From Calliphora vicina (Eukaryota; Arthropoda; Insecta; Diptera; Calliphoridae): a stretch of DNA of 64,000 bases. The translations under genes were made by a program, and so were the position numbers. This document shows, one piece after another, positions 44,164-55,407 of this stretch (positions within the stretch are counted from its first letter, which is position 1; every line of letters begins with the position of its first letter). The stretch lies in the NCBI RefSeq assembly GCF_958450345.1, contig NC_088780.1, forward strand, positions 132,632,226 through 132,696,225. The letters are read 5' to 3'. The notes beneath the pieces are model-generated. The model worked only from the letters and a program-made list of their open reading frames with translations, was not told the origin of the DNA and searched no databases.

Positions 44164-44270
44164 AAATGATTTGTTGACAAATTTTTAAGAGTTTTAAAAC
44201 TTGTGTTACAACTAGAAACCGTTAGGATCGACTTAAAATATTCTTGATGCAGCTTAATAGCATTATAATT

Positions 44271-44338
44271 GGACTACTAGACGATAGAGTGTTGGGCAAT
44301 CAATCTGAGGGTTGCGGGTTCGATTCCCGCCGGAGACT
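44271..44338 (+). ncRNA. tRNA-like sequence (SINE or tRNA relic)
   Basis: The T-arm is perfect: GCGGG TTCGATT CCCGC. Box B is GGTTCGATTCC, and a box A-like CTAGACGATAG lies upstream. The anticodon arm is poor. The 3' half (GGGTTGCGGGTTCGATTCCC) is shared with 38711-38774, which suggests a small tRNA-derived family. Confidence 0.45.
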
Positions 44339-44424
44339 ATGGGTGCATCTGCAGACAAACAAAACGCTTCGCAGTTTTTGTTTTTAAAAAAAAAACATTT
44401 GAACTAATTTTTATTAATGGAAAC

Positions 44425-46705
44425 GGAATTATGAGTAGTCGCTATCTCTCCGTGAAAAAAAAATTGAAAAATTTGACCTTTGACGCTCAAGATTTAAAAA
44501 TTTTACCTTTCCGATTTTAGTAAAACATTCAGACTATATTTAAATTAACCTGGACTATAGTATTCTGAATTAGTTTTACTTAAAAATCATAACAGTAAGG
44601 AAATTGGGTTCATTCGCCAAAATATGGCCAAAAAATTAGTTTTTCTCGAAAATCGCAAAATTTAAATCGCAGCACAGTGAGGTCTAATGCCCCTTTTTGA
44701 CGGATTTATTAATATCTCAACAACAACAATAGCGACGCTCGCAAAATTTTACGTGGGTAAAATTCGCATATTGTATCAAAATTTTAGGGATATAGGAGGG
44801 GGAAGTCAATTACCCACCATATAAAATAATTATTAACTGCAATAGTTATGCACACTAAATTTGCTGTGGGTAACTCTAAAAACAAACTACACGTTCCGCC
44901 AAAATCGGAAGGGTATACGTGGGTGGAATCGGGTTCCCCCCATACAAATGAATTATTAATTCTCCTATATCTATAGAACTACATCAGTGAGACACACTAA
45001 ATTTATGCATGTTATTGATAAAAAAAAACTACCATATTGTTTTAAGATGATATCATTATATTAACTAGTAATGGGAGGTTGAATAATAGAGATCTTTCCC
45101 AACTCCTGCCACTAAAAGACTTGCAAAGTTTAAATGCACTGCTTTGAAATTTATACAACACAATATTTGAAATGAGACAATATAAAAACTACAGAACTGA
45201 ACGTGAGTGATAACTGGCTCCCGATATAAAACTTTAAAATTCTCGCGATCGTGTTCACTAACATAATTTTTTTATTAAGCTATATTGCTTGCTATCGGAT
45301 GACTTCGTATTAACCACAAGAAAAAACTTCGAATTAATCCCAAAAAAAGAAAAATTAAACAAGCATATACAAGCGTGAGTGCATGAGAGTTAAATTGTTA
45401 AAATTCCGCGTGCTATTCATTCACGATTAGAAAATCAGTGGATGGAAAACTAAACTGAAATAAAGAGAAGTAATTGGTAAAAGTTTATTATTGTTTATCT
45501 CATTATAATACACGTCCAGGCCTGACTCACACGGGACTCTCGTATTATTAATCACAACACTTGCACATCTCTTATAAAACAAAAAAAAACAATGACAATA
45601 ACAATAACAACAACAACAACGACAGCAATAAAACGTTTATCAGAATCGCAAAGTGCTTTTTGATGGTAGACTTAATGGGTGAAGCTTTTACTAATTTACA
45701 TATAACTTATGAGGCGCAGCGATGCGCAACCTAATTTTTTCTGAAACAACGCCTAACTGTCCAGCCTTTTAAATTATATTAAATTCTCTGCCCAGCTGAG
45801 CCCAGCTAATAACTTTATGTCCATTTGAACTGACAAAATCCATTTTTTTTGCACTTCCAATATAAAAACTAATATCAAAGCCACTTCCACAAATAATTCA
45901 AATTTAAATTTAACCAAAACATATCAATAAATACTTGAACTTGATGGTTGCATAATTAGATTTGTTAATTTTTTATTTGCGCAATTTTTTATTTTTTTTT
46001 ATAATTTTTTTTGGTTTTTTTCTCACAATATCTAATTTCAACACGTGACTATAAAAATACCTTTTAATATTTCACATTAATTGTTTGCCTGCTGATGTAG
46101 AATTTTGTGCTCTTTAAGCTGGCACTTTCAGTTTTCACGATACTTGAAATTTGTTTTTTCCATTAATCCGCATAATTAGTATGTTTGGCCCCTCTGTGCG
46201 CAGAGGGGCCAATTTTTATTCCCTTTTTATTCCCTATTATGTTGTTAATAAATCCCCATGTGAAGATCAAAAAATTCAGAAATTTGTTTAACAAAATTTT
46301 TAAAAATTTGAAATTGGAGTTTTGAAACTGCCGTTAAAAAAAAATATTTTTTTTGGTTATACCTGCGAATAGGTTAACTGTATCCTATGAAGATAAAAAC
46401 TCATATACAAGTAAATAGGGATATATTTTAAGTAAGAATAAACTTTTGTTTTAATATTTCAAAATATGTTAATTTTGTTCCTACATTTCTTGTTCTAGTG
46501 GCCTGAGACACGTTAATGGCTTGGCGATTTTTTAATAACTTTAACATTTTTTAACCAATTTTTGTCTTTTATATCTCATTAGAACGACAATTACATACAC
46601 ATTTCAATTCTTTTAAATTAAATTGCAAAAGTAATTACTTAATAGCAAAATTTTAAAAAAAAACTGAAAAAATGCATTTTTCCCCTTGTAAATGCACCTC
46701 AAATC
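44425..46705. repeat. Single arm of the large inverted repeat family, split by a transposon
   Basis: 44425-44672 and 46204-46705 align with 17870-18110 and 18135-18610 of the right arm at 17749-18648 (CAGACTATATTTAAATTAACC; CTAGTGGCCTGAGACACG; CCCCTTGTAAATGCACCTC). The opposite arm is absent here. The break between the two parts is the 44673-46198 element. Confidence 0.85.
44673..46198. mobile_element. Transib-like non-autonomous element (CACAGTG end, CGCAG target duplication)
   Basis: The left end is CACAGTGAGGTC and the right end GGCCCCTCTGTG, inverted at CACAG(T/A)G(A/G)GG. CGCAG lies directly before (44668-44672) and after (46199-46203), a 5-bp GC-rich duplication. The host arm at 18105 has the empty site ATCGCAG followed by GTACGG. 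CAC-initial ends with 5-bp GC-rich duplications are known for Transib transposons, and CACAGTG equals the V(D)J signal heptamer. The 1,526-bp interior has no credible transposase and includes a short CAA microsatellite (45595-45630). Confidence 0.6.
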
Positions 46706-47960
46706 TAAATCGAAAGTCGGCATGAAAATTTTGTTGGTGGTATTTTAGGTCATTACGAACGTTTTCAGATGGTAACGTGTCAACATTTCAAAAAATTTAA
46801 TTCTAAGGGACACTATAATGTACATGGTTTACCAATACCCACCCTGGTACTGCAGTGCTATATATATATGCGACGAACAAAATTTTAAGAAATCCAAAAA
46901 ACTTTATAAAAAGTTTAAAATGTTTTTATTAAATTCTACAGAACTATAAAATTAGTTCAATGAGACTTAATTTCATTTGAATCGAATCAATATTAAAAAA
47001 AATATTAAACTAGCAAAAACGAAGAGGTCGCCCGGGTAGGTATTGGTAAAGCGAAGGTTAAACATATAAACTTTAAGTTTCGAAATTAAAGCAACGTTCG
47101 AAAATTAATGTAAAAAACCCTAAACAACAATTCTTTAAAGAGAACATAAAATATTAAACAAACGGACTGACAAGAAATCACATTTTCTCCCCTTACTTGA
47201 ATTTCCAAATAAATATGCAATCACAATTTGAATATTTGAATCATTAAATCTTCAATACATTCATGAAAATACTATAGAATGATAAAATTTCTTTATGCAA
47301 ATTATACAAATTGAAATGCAAAACACAAATGCAAATACTTGCATATTTACTAAATCAATTCAGAAGTTTTAACGTTTATGAGATTTGTTTGCGATTTGTC
47401 TATTCTAAATGATTTCCAAAAAAAAACTTTAAGAAATTTGGCAACATGAACAAAATCTAAAAATTGTCTTATAGAAATTTGCAACAAAATCTCCTCCAAA
47501 CAAAATAAAACAAAAAAAGAAACTAGTTAAATAATGAAATGAAATTGAAAGGAACAAACCAAAAAACTTTAAAACACAAGTCTGCCACAAGTTTTATTTT
47601 GCCTGCCCCCCTATTTTAGTGGTATGTAGTAGTGCTACAGGAATAAACCACATTGTGCCTCTGGTCCAGGCATGATGATGATGACGATGCACTTAAACGT
47701 TGTGCATACGAAAAAAAAAACTCAACAATACTTTGTATTACAATGGAAAATATAGTAAGAACCCATAAATACACATACAAGTGTTGCACTCATACAAGCA
47801 TATTTTGTTGCACATTACAGTATCATATTTAGTATTAGTATGTACCCACCTGATCAATGCCCTGCAGTTATGCAAGTAGTCAATGTATCCCGTAAGGACA
47901 GTAATTGTCAAAAATGTCTTCACACATGGCTGACTCCGATTTATATATTTTAATCATTTG
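46706..47960. other. Spacer, no gene seen
   Basis: AT-rich sequence. A GATGATGATGACGATG microsatellite occurs near 47672. Segment 47590-47700 is less AT-rich but has no recognised reading. Confidence 0.4.
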
Positions 47961-47964
47961 ACAC

Positions 47965-48245
47965 GTATGTGCTCTCTGTAGTGCAGAGTGAAGACAATTG
48001 GTTACTTTATACATCCCAAATAATCTAGCGTGAAGGCAATTGACACTTAAGTGTCTCTAAGTAATCTGGAGTGTAGTCACGTTAAACGCTTTGATTGTGT
48101 TGATATAATTCCCATACAGTTTATTTTTATTTTTGCTTAAGTAAACTGATATCCCATGTAACATAGCATGAAGTCAATAGTCACTTTAGTGTCTCTTAGA
48201 AACCTTTGGTGAAGTCACTTCAAACTCTTTTTTGTACTGCACTTT
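47965..48245. repeat. Two diverged tandem units (about 135 bp) with an inverse copy at 49396
   Basis: 48017-48100 (TAATCTAGCGTGAAGGCAAT, AAGTGTCTCTAAGTAATC) and 48152-48235 (ACATAGCATGAAGTCAAT, AGTGTCTCTTAGAAACC) are diverged copies. About 115 bp of the first unit appears in inverse at 49396-49505 inside a mariner. Confidence 0.65.
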
Positions 48246-48276
48246 ATTTTACTTTGACTACTTTCAATCAGCTATC

Positions 48277-48385
48277 AGACAGTCCCATTGTAATCAATAA
48301 GGCTCAAAATAACTAGTGACGTGGCTATAAAAGTCACTAGTTCCCACCCTAAATGATGGATAAAATCACTAGTACGGGACTGTCT
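48277..48385. repeat. Short palindromic element
   Basis: The ends AGACAGTCCC and GGGACTGTCT are exact inverses. Inside, AACTAGTGAC and GTCACTAGTT also pair. The element is 109 bp and non-coding. The perfect stem GTTACTACTGC / GCAGTAGTAAC lies 56 bp further on (48441-48475). Confidence 0.65.
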
Positions 48386-48881
48386 CCTAGAACTTCTGGA
48401 TGCTTTCAAGAATTATATTACAATGCTACCATTTCCAAAAGTTACTACTGCAGACCTCTTACTCGCAGTAGTAACCAAAGGTTTGAAAGAATTAATCCAC
48501 AGTTACATTTTTGAAATCAAAATAAGTTTTTATATCTTAAATATTCCGTTAATAAATTCATTATGAATTAATTCAGAGGCTTACATCATTTGTTCTTCGA
48601 ATGTATTGAATGCATTTCTTTGTGAATTCATTCTTTATAGAAATAATTCCTTATTGAATCATTCAACTGTTCTTGACTTCAACTTCAAATCCATTACAAA
48701 AGAGCTTTAAAAATGTGATGAATGATTAATTTTTTTTGATTCTCATTATTCGTAGCTCCATATAGGACCCTCTTTCGAAAATCATTCACGAAAATAAATT
48801 ACTGAAATTTTAAGACAAATATTTTTCCTCACTTACTTAGGGTGAGGAAAAGAGTTTTATATGGTCGTGCTTGACCGAGTG
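48386..48881. other. Spacer with a family B hairpin scrap
   Basis: Mostly unrecognised AT-rich sequence. 48855-48880 (ATATGGTCGTGCTTGACCGA) is the family B 5' hairpin in reverse; the next mariner begins immediately after it. Confidence 0.5.
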
Positions 48882-49716
48882 TATGACGGGATTTGTTAAT
48901 ATTTTTAGCTTTTATTTTGAAACATTTGTACAATATAAGTTTGTTCAAAGTATTGGTCCAGCTGTGACCTTTTTCCATCTTTCTGACAACATATGGATTC
49001 TGAGCCAAAAGAATTGAGGCCAAGAACAAATCAAGCCAATTCGGATACTCTGTTCCAAAGCGAGAGATCATGTTGCATCGATCGAAACAAATAGTAGTCG
49101 GACGGCACACGGTCTGGACGATAAAGCGGGTGAGGCAAAACCTCCCAACCACATCATTCTAAATACTTTATAACAAGTAACAAGTATTTTCTTGTTCAAG
49201 CAGCATTTCAAACATTCAAAATCGCCTTCCAAGGTCTCTCAGCTTCAATTGATTAATCCTGCTACTTGCAAACATTTTGAAATTATTCATTGAGTTGCTC
49301 CCAATGATTTAGCAAGCTCTTGCTGAGTTTGACAACTATTTTCACTATAGCAACACAATTTGTATAAAACCAGTTTGTACGAAGTACTCACAAAACATTT
49401 AACGTGACTAAACTACAGATTACTTAGAGACTTAAGTGGCAATTGTCCTCACGCTAGATTACTTGGGATGTATAAAGTAATCAATTGTCTTCTCTCTGTC
49501 TTCTTGGACTTGTGCTTCGGTGGCACTTTTTTCAAATTAAACAAGTAAAGCAAAACTTCTCACATATGAAGCTTTTTTGGCACAAAATTTCGAAGTGAAA
49601 AAAATGTTGTTGTTCAATAACTAATTGAGAATAAATGACAGATATGTATCCTTCAAAATGACATATAAGTTATTATAAAGATACGCCATTTATTGTAAAT
49701 CCAAAATTTTTTAGCC
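48882..49716 (-). mobile_element. Mariner element, decayed, with an inserted repeat piece
   Basis: The left end TATGACGGGATTTG has lost a few bases of the family terminus. C-terminal words on the minus strand (LASILLAQNPYVV in a shifted frame; the CCATCTTTCTGACAACATAT block) and the leader block TTCAATAACTAATTGAGAAT are present. The 5' end fades at GTAAATCC near 49700. At 49396-49505 a foreign segment, inverse to 47985-48090, interrupts the N-terminal coding part. The transposase is disabled. Confidence 0.75.
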
Positions 49717-49971
49717 CACGAAAATTTAATCATTCAATGACTTTTTTATTCGTTAATTCAACGACGAATAAAATCTATTTAAACATGAGCCTTAGAATGC
49801 TGCTAAATAATTACATGTTGGGCATGGATTTATGGAATGAAGGTCTGACACTTTTTAATTCCAAATAAAGTTTTTTGTGATTTAAGCTGAAATTAGTAAC
49901 ACAGCAAACTGAAAGTCAATTACTTGCCAATTTATTCCACTGTCGTTTAATATCCAACATAATCCTATAAC
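49717..49971. other. Spacer, no gene seen
   Basis: AT-rich, nothing recognised. Confidence 0.35.
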
Positions 49972-50146
49972 TAAACAAGTATAGTCGGTCAAGCCCGACC
50001 ATATGGTACCCTACATCAATCTAGTTATGGAATCAGTTGAATATCAACATTTTTAAGAAATCTATGCTCATTAAAATGATTTTCGGAAGTGGGCATTATA
50101 TGGGAGCTATGACTAATTATGGACCGATCGTTATAAAATAAATGTT
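49972..50146 (+). mobile_element. Family B 5' fragment
   Basis: AACAAGTATAGTCGGTCAAG, the hairpin GGTCAAGCCCGACC and ATGGTACCCTACATCA mark the family start; ATTATGGACCGATCG is the last recognisable word before the foldback units. Confidence 0.75.
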
Positions 50147-50990
50147 TTAACTCAAAAATTTTATGTCTTGAGTTAGAAAACATTTATTTTTATACATATC
50201 CCACTCGAATCCCACTGCGAAACCAAAAAGCTCATAAAGGAACAGACCTATGCTTTCTTTTGAGCAAAATCAAAATCAAAAATTGTAAATCTTGAGTTAC
50301 AAAACATTTATTTTGATATATATTCCACTCGCATCCCACTAAGCGACTAAAATCCTCTTAAAGGAATGGACCTAAGCTTTCTTTTGAGCGAAAAAAATTT
50401 AAAAAAGGGCCCATTTTGGAAAAAAATTTAGGTTTTGCAAAAAAATTTAAAAAATGGTATGGTTTAGGTTACAAAATATTTATTTTGATAGATATCCCAC
50501 TCGCAGCCCACTATGCAACTAAAAAGGTCTTCAGGAAAAAGGCCTAAGCTTTATTTTGAGCAAAAAAAAAATAAAATAAAATTAGGGCCCATTTTCAAAA
50601 AAAAATGTCAACAAAGTTTTTGATTTTGCAAAAAATGTCAAAAATAACTTGTTTCGAGTTACATTTATTTTGATAGATATCGAACTCGCATCCCACTAAG
50701 CGACCAAATAGGTCTTCAAGGAAAATATCTAAGCTTTCTTTTAAGAAAAAAAGGGCTCATTTTAAAAAAAAAATTCCAAATAGTTTTTGATTTAAGAAAA
50801 AAATATTAAAATTTTTTTTCCGAAAAATTAAGAAATAGCTTTCTAAACTATTTGGGACACATTTTGCTAAGAACAATAGGTAATAAGTTACATGGATGAG
50901 AAAAAACACTTGTTTGGCCAAAATGTCAAATTTTGACCCAGTATAACTCAGAGAGTTCTTGACCGATCTGGTTGAAAAATATATATAAAT
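50147..50990. repeat. Tandem units of the foldback family at 34085, inverse orientation
   Basis: Four copies of CACTCGCATCCCACTAAGCG or variants start near 50201, 50325, 50497 and 50682 (spacing 124, 172 and 185 bp). Each is followed by AAAGGAATGGACCTAAGCTT-like text and a GGGCCCATTTT block. The end (TTTGGCCAAAATGTCAAATT) matches 34440-34480 in inverse. Confidence 0.75.
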
Positions 50991-51075
50991 TATTTGTATT
51001 TAATTTTATTGGAATACCAAAATTTTTAAGAGATTAATCCTAGTTAAAGTGATTTTCGGAAGTGGGTAGTTATCT
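50991..51075 (+). mobile_element. Family B scrap
   Basis: CCAAAATTTTTAAGAGATTA and GTGATTTTCGGAAGTGGG match the B region at 50045-50100, so B sequence lies on both sides of the foldback units. Confidence 0.55.
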
Positions 51076-51699
51076 ATTGCAAAATGCCTGGTCAACTGGA
51101 TTATATTTTCTGTATGTATTAATGTATCTGTGAGTTTCTGTCTATCGCATGACCACCACATGTTGTCATTGTTGTTGTTGTCGTTGTTGTTTAATGTTGC
51201 CATAGTCCATGTTTTGTTTTATTTCCTGTTTGTGAACGCAAACTCTTATTCATTTTCGCATGATGGATACTGATGTTTGTGGTTTAAGCTCTTTTTTTAT
51301 AGCAAATTTTTTTTTTTTTGCTCTTTAAAACTAGACAATCGGTCACAAATAATTTTGAACACAACTTGTAGTACATCTAATTATGATGGCCATATGAAAC
51401 GCTTATTTAAAGTCATATTAAATTCTTTGCTCAAAGTTTTAGTTGTCATTTAATTTTTAGGAAACTGCATAAAAGCACTTAATTTCCTAGTTAAATGTAG
51501 AATGACAAGCAGCTGCAGGAAAGAAGTAAAATCAGGTTTTATTGAAAATTAAGTGAATGTTTTACTACAAAAACATTAGAAGCATCAACAAAATCTATTC
51601 AGATTCACAAGTGTTTTCATATCATTACGAAGTATTAAAAATAAAGCTTGAGAACTTTAAATTGCTATAAAACAAAGAAAAACGTTGAGTGAGAAAAAA
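51076..51699. other. Spacer, no gene seen
   Basis: A GTT microsatellite lies at 51165-51195. No exon is supported. Confidence 0.4.
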
Positions 51700-52190
51700 T
51701 TTATTCATCTAGATCTTCGAAATTACTATATACTTTGCATGATATGTGCCACGAACACTAATCAAATTCCGCCCATTTTCAGCCAAACTCCGTAAAGTGA
51801 TAAGAAATTAATTCCTACAGTCTTTAAATGCTTTTACAATTATAGTTCTTCAGATATTCGAAATTAACAATTTACATTGTATGAAAAGTTACCACGCCCA
51901 CTAATACAATACCGCCCATTTTCATCAAAAGTATGTAAATGAAAAGGATGATATTCGGGCAAAATTTGAAGACTTCCACAATTAGATATTTATAAATAAC
52001 TATTTACTATTTTACCTTGTTCCAATCCGTTCCAGTTTTAGTTAAACTTCATGCAGTGATAAGAAATTGATTGGAACTGATTCAAGTAAAGTTTGAAGAC
52101 TGTCACGATTATAGTTCTGTAGATATTCGAAAATAAATATTTCCTTTATATGGGTGCCACGCCCATTTATTTCCAGTCAAGCTGTGCACA
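51700..52190. repeat. Imperfect tandem repeat, unit about 125-145 bp
   Basis: Units carry GTTACCACGCCCACTAAT-like cores near 51747, 51891, 52014 (decayed) and 52153, with ACCGCCCATTTTCA, AGTGATAAGAAATTAATT and TATAGTTCTTCAGATATTCG words at fixed positions. The copies differ by many substitutions, so the array is old. Confidence 0.65.
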
Positions 52191-52274
52191 ATGCTACCGA
52201 AATAATTTCCGCTAAGTTTTGCGGTTCTAAAACTAGAATTTCGAAGAATTCGAAATTTATTCCAAATTCATTTT

Positions 52275-53417
52275 TTATATCCTACACCACCATAGTGGAG
52301 AGGGTATATTGGGTTAGTGCTGATGTTTGTAACATGCCTAAATAGTTGGGACAAAGTGTACCTTAAAGTATACCAATCTGCTCAGGATCACTTTCTGAGT
52401 CGATTTAGCGATGTCCGTCCGTCTGTCCGTCCATGTAAACCTTGTAATCAAACTAAAGGTACCAATTTGAAAGATAATATATATCGATATAAATTGGTAC
52501 AAGCTCTTCTATTAACCCAAGGCCTATTGAATTTGGTAAGAATCGGTCCATTATTTCTCCTAGCCCCCATACGATTGCCCTATCTGAAAATAGTTAAGCT
52601 CTCATAAATAGCATAGTTATATAGATATCCTAACCAAATTCTGCAAAAATAAGTTTTATATAAATCAAACTCAGCTCACCAAATTTTGTGATGACCGGTA
52701 AACAATTAGTCGTAGCTACCATATAGGCACACTTCCGAAAATCACTTTAATGAGTGTTTAGATTGTAAACTTCTACTTTATAAGATGATCATAAAACTGA
52801 TATGGTGTTATGGCATACAGTTACGGGGCACGGCCTCAGCGTCAAATGTAGAAAAGATCCAAAGACGCCAAAACAAGTTTCTAAGAATGATCACAGTTGC
52901 CCCCTGGTATATAAAAAATGCAAATATACACAAAGATCTAAACGTGCCCCTTGTAAAAACTGAGATCACGAAGAATGCAGAAAAATATTTAAAAAAGCTT
53001 GAAATTCACCCAAACCCATTGGCCCGGAACATATTAGTTAACCGTGGCCACACTCGATTAAGAAGGAGGGACACAGCAGACCTAATCCATAATGAAGAAT
53101 GCCAATTTAACCAAAACAACCATGAATACAAAATTTTTCGTCCGGCACTGGCTGGACTTATTAAATAATAATTATTAGATATAAGATTTGCACCACTTAT
53201 TGTTCATTCATTAAATAATGAAGATACAATAAATAAATGAAAAAAAAAAATGAATGTAGATTTCTTAAAAATGTTGGTATTTTAATAAAATTCAACACAA
53301 ATAAGTTTCATATATACAGAAGTCATGCCACTTAATTTTATTGCGATTGGTCCATAATTAGATTGGTGTAGGGTATCATATGGTCGGACTTGGCCGACTA
53401 TACTTTCTTACTTGTTT
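52275..53417 (-). mobile_element. Family B element, reverse, interrupted by a LINE tail
   Basis: It starts TATCCTACACCACCATAGTG and ends with the inverse 5' hairpin GGTCGGACTTGGCCGAC and TTTCTTACTTGTTT. Without the LINE at 52758-53248 it is about 650 bp. The inverted repeat word pair CCTACACCACCATAG and TGGTGTAGGGTATC is kept. Confidence 0.8.
52758..53248 (+). pseudogene. Jockey-clade LINE, 5' truncated, with poly(A) and target duplication
   Basis: The open frame from about 52764 to the TAA at 53166-53168 encodes the C-terminal part of ORF2: KLLLYKMIIKLIWCYGIQLR, then RRQNKFLRMITVAPWYIKN, NIHKDLNVPLVKTEI and LKKLEIHPNPLARN. These words are typical of jockey-clade elements after the reverse transcriptase. 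A short 3' UTR ends in A residues at 53239-53250. AATGAGTGT (52749-52757) and AATGAATGT (53249-53257) form a 9-bp duplication with one change. The reading frame has no stop, so the insertion is fairly young, but it lacks promoter and RT. It splits a family B element. Confidence 0.85.
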
Positions 53418-53725
53418 TTATTTAAAAATTTTATTATAGCACAGCGTTATTTATGATCTGGTGTATAGACAACATTAATTGCATATTTATGCTAATGGCA
53501 TAATATAATAAAGCCAGAACATTAAATAAAACCTATTATACAAACTAGAAAATTTTAAACAAATGTTAGATTTACATGCATATCATTTCCATTTATATTT
53601 AAACTCACTCCGTAGTTAAGAAAACTGATGCAATTAAAAACATTATAATGAACTGCAAAAATTGTCATAAATTAAACCTAATTACACAATAAATATAAGC
53701 AAAACTTTTTTATTTAAGAACTTTA
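53418..53725. other. Spacer, no gene seen
   Basis: AT-rich, nothing recognised. Confidence 0.35.
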
Positions 53726-54026
53726 TCTATATATATAAAAATGAAAAGGTCCATGTATGTAATGTCATCACGTGAGAACGACTGGAGCTATTTGGCTGAT
53801 TTTTTTATTCGATTCGAAATTTTCAGGAGATGGTTTGTAAAGAAAAAAAATTCAAAAATTCCTGGTAAAACTCGGAAATTCTTTTTATTGTGAGTCCAGT
53901 CAACTGTAATAAAAAAGCTCCCTAAATTATGCAGTACAAATTTAGATATTTTATTAAATGGGTTGGAGAAACTTGAAGAACTAACATTAGTAAATGCTAC
54001 CGGGCGAAGCCGGGGCGATTAACTGG
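53726..54026 (+). mobile_element. Helitron-like non-autonomous element, complete
   Basis: It starts TCTATATATATAAAAATGAA after an A and ends CTGG before a T, as rolling-circle Helitrons do (TC start, CTRR end, A/T target). Just before the end lies ACCGGGCGAAGCCGGGGCG, a short GC hairpin at the expected place. The length is 301 bp and there is no coding capacity. The copy at 42387-42617 shares the 5' two thirds. Confidence 0.75.
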
Positions 54027-54377
54027 TTTTATATAAAAATAAGTAATTAAAAATACTCGAGTAAATAGTTTTTTATTATTAATGTCTGTAAAAACAAATA
54101 GATATTTATCAGTGCTTAGTTACTTAAAGAAAAAAAATATTTGGTAATTTTTACCCGTAGTTATTGATTTCAAATTAATGTCAATTTATATTTTATTTAA
54201 ACTTATCTGCTGGGTTTTTACACCGCAAATATCTTTTTCGAAAAAACGTTAACACACGTTTTACCTTAAAACTTTTAATCCTGGCATTATTTTTTTTTTT
54301 ATCAAATTACCTTTGAAAAATATGTCAGTTGCTATGTTTAATGTCAATTATGTTCAGTTGTTGTTAATCGGATTAAA

Positions 54378-55315
54378 ATGAGTGACGAGAAAAAGTGGTT
54401 ACTAAAATTATTAAATATTTTCAACAAAACCCAACTTGGTCCTACCAAAAGTTGGGCAAACAATCAAAGTTCTGCCGTCAAACTCATTCCAATGTTATTA
54501 AACAGTATCGGGAGAACTTGTCCGTTGATAGAAAATCTGTTTCAAGTAGAAGAAATGGTCCACATGATGTTTCTAAAGCAATCCGGTTAGCATAGTACTC
54601 GAACTATTTGGTACGAGAAGTTAAAGCCAATGCAAGTATAAAAACATACAAGGCTTAAAAAGTTCCTGACAGGAACTCTGCTAAAAATTTAAAGGCCAAA
54701 GACAGAACATGAAAATTGAAGTCAAATTTTATACAAAAAATATTCCTGCTGCATAATGGATGACGAAACGTATGTATATTCTGGACAATTTATCGCAGCT
54801 TACGGGTGAATATTTTTATATTGCTGATGCTCTAGGGAATGTTGTCGAAAGAGTTTAGGACCCAAAAGCAAAAATTTTCCCAAAAGGTTTTTGGCATGAC
54901 AAGCAATACAGTTGTGGCAAAAGAAGCCAAACATTTGTTACAGAGGGCTCTATAAATACCGAAATTTACTTCAAGGTTTGCTTACAAAAGAGAATGCATA
55001 AGACTTCTTAATGTGTCCACTTATTTTTGACCTGATTTGGCATCCTGTCACTATGGTAAGCAAGGTACAAGAACAATAATGTGGTATTTGTATCAAGAGA
55101 GGCAAATCCTCCAATCTGCCTGGAGCTAAGGTCAGTGGAGAGATATTGGACTCTTGTTAAAAGAGAATTGAAGAGCACAGAAAAGGTGTCCAAAAGTGTG
55201 GTAGATTTTAAACGGAGTTGGACTACCTGGTCGACCAAAGTGACAGAAAGCTCAATAGAAACCCTTAATGGATGGGTTTCCGGAAAAGGTTCATAAATTC
55301 ATCACTATTGACTAG
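54378..55315 (+). pseudogene. DD37E transposase, decayed copy
   Basis: It starts ATGAGTGACGAGAAAAAGTG and ends GACTAG, colinear with the intact gene at 61209. The frame shifts within the first 12 codons and again several times. The N-terminal DNA-binding text (YFQQNPTWSYQKLGKQSKFC), the MDDETYV-like block near 54760 and the Glu block (ANPPICLELRSVERYWTLV) are in different frames. A deletion near 54590 removes codons around SGRKAARLAQ. Confidence 0.9.
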
Positions 55316-55407
55316 AACTATAAAAATAATATTTTTTGTAAGTTTTAGCAATAATAGCAATCAAATAAAAGAAAATGTTTAGTGATTTCAATTTTATTAA
55401 CATATAT

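Noticed and set aside
44271..44338. Functional tRNA gene
   Set aside because: The T-arm is good but the anticodon and acceptor stems do not form.
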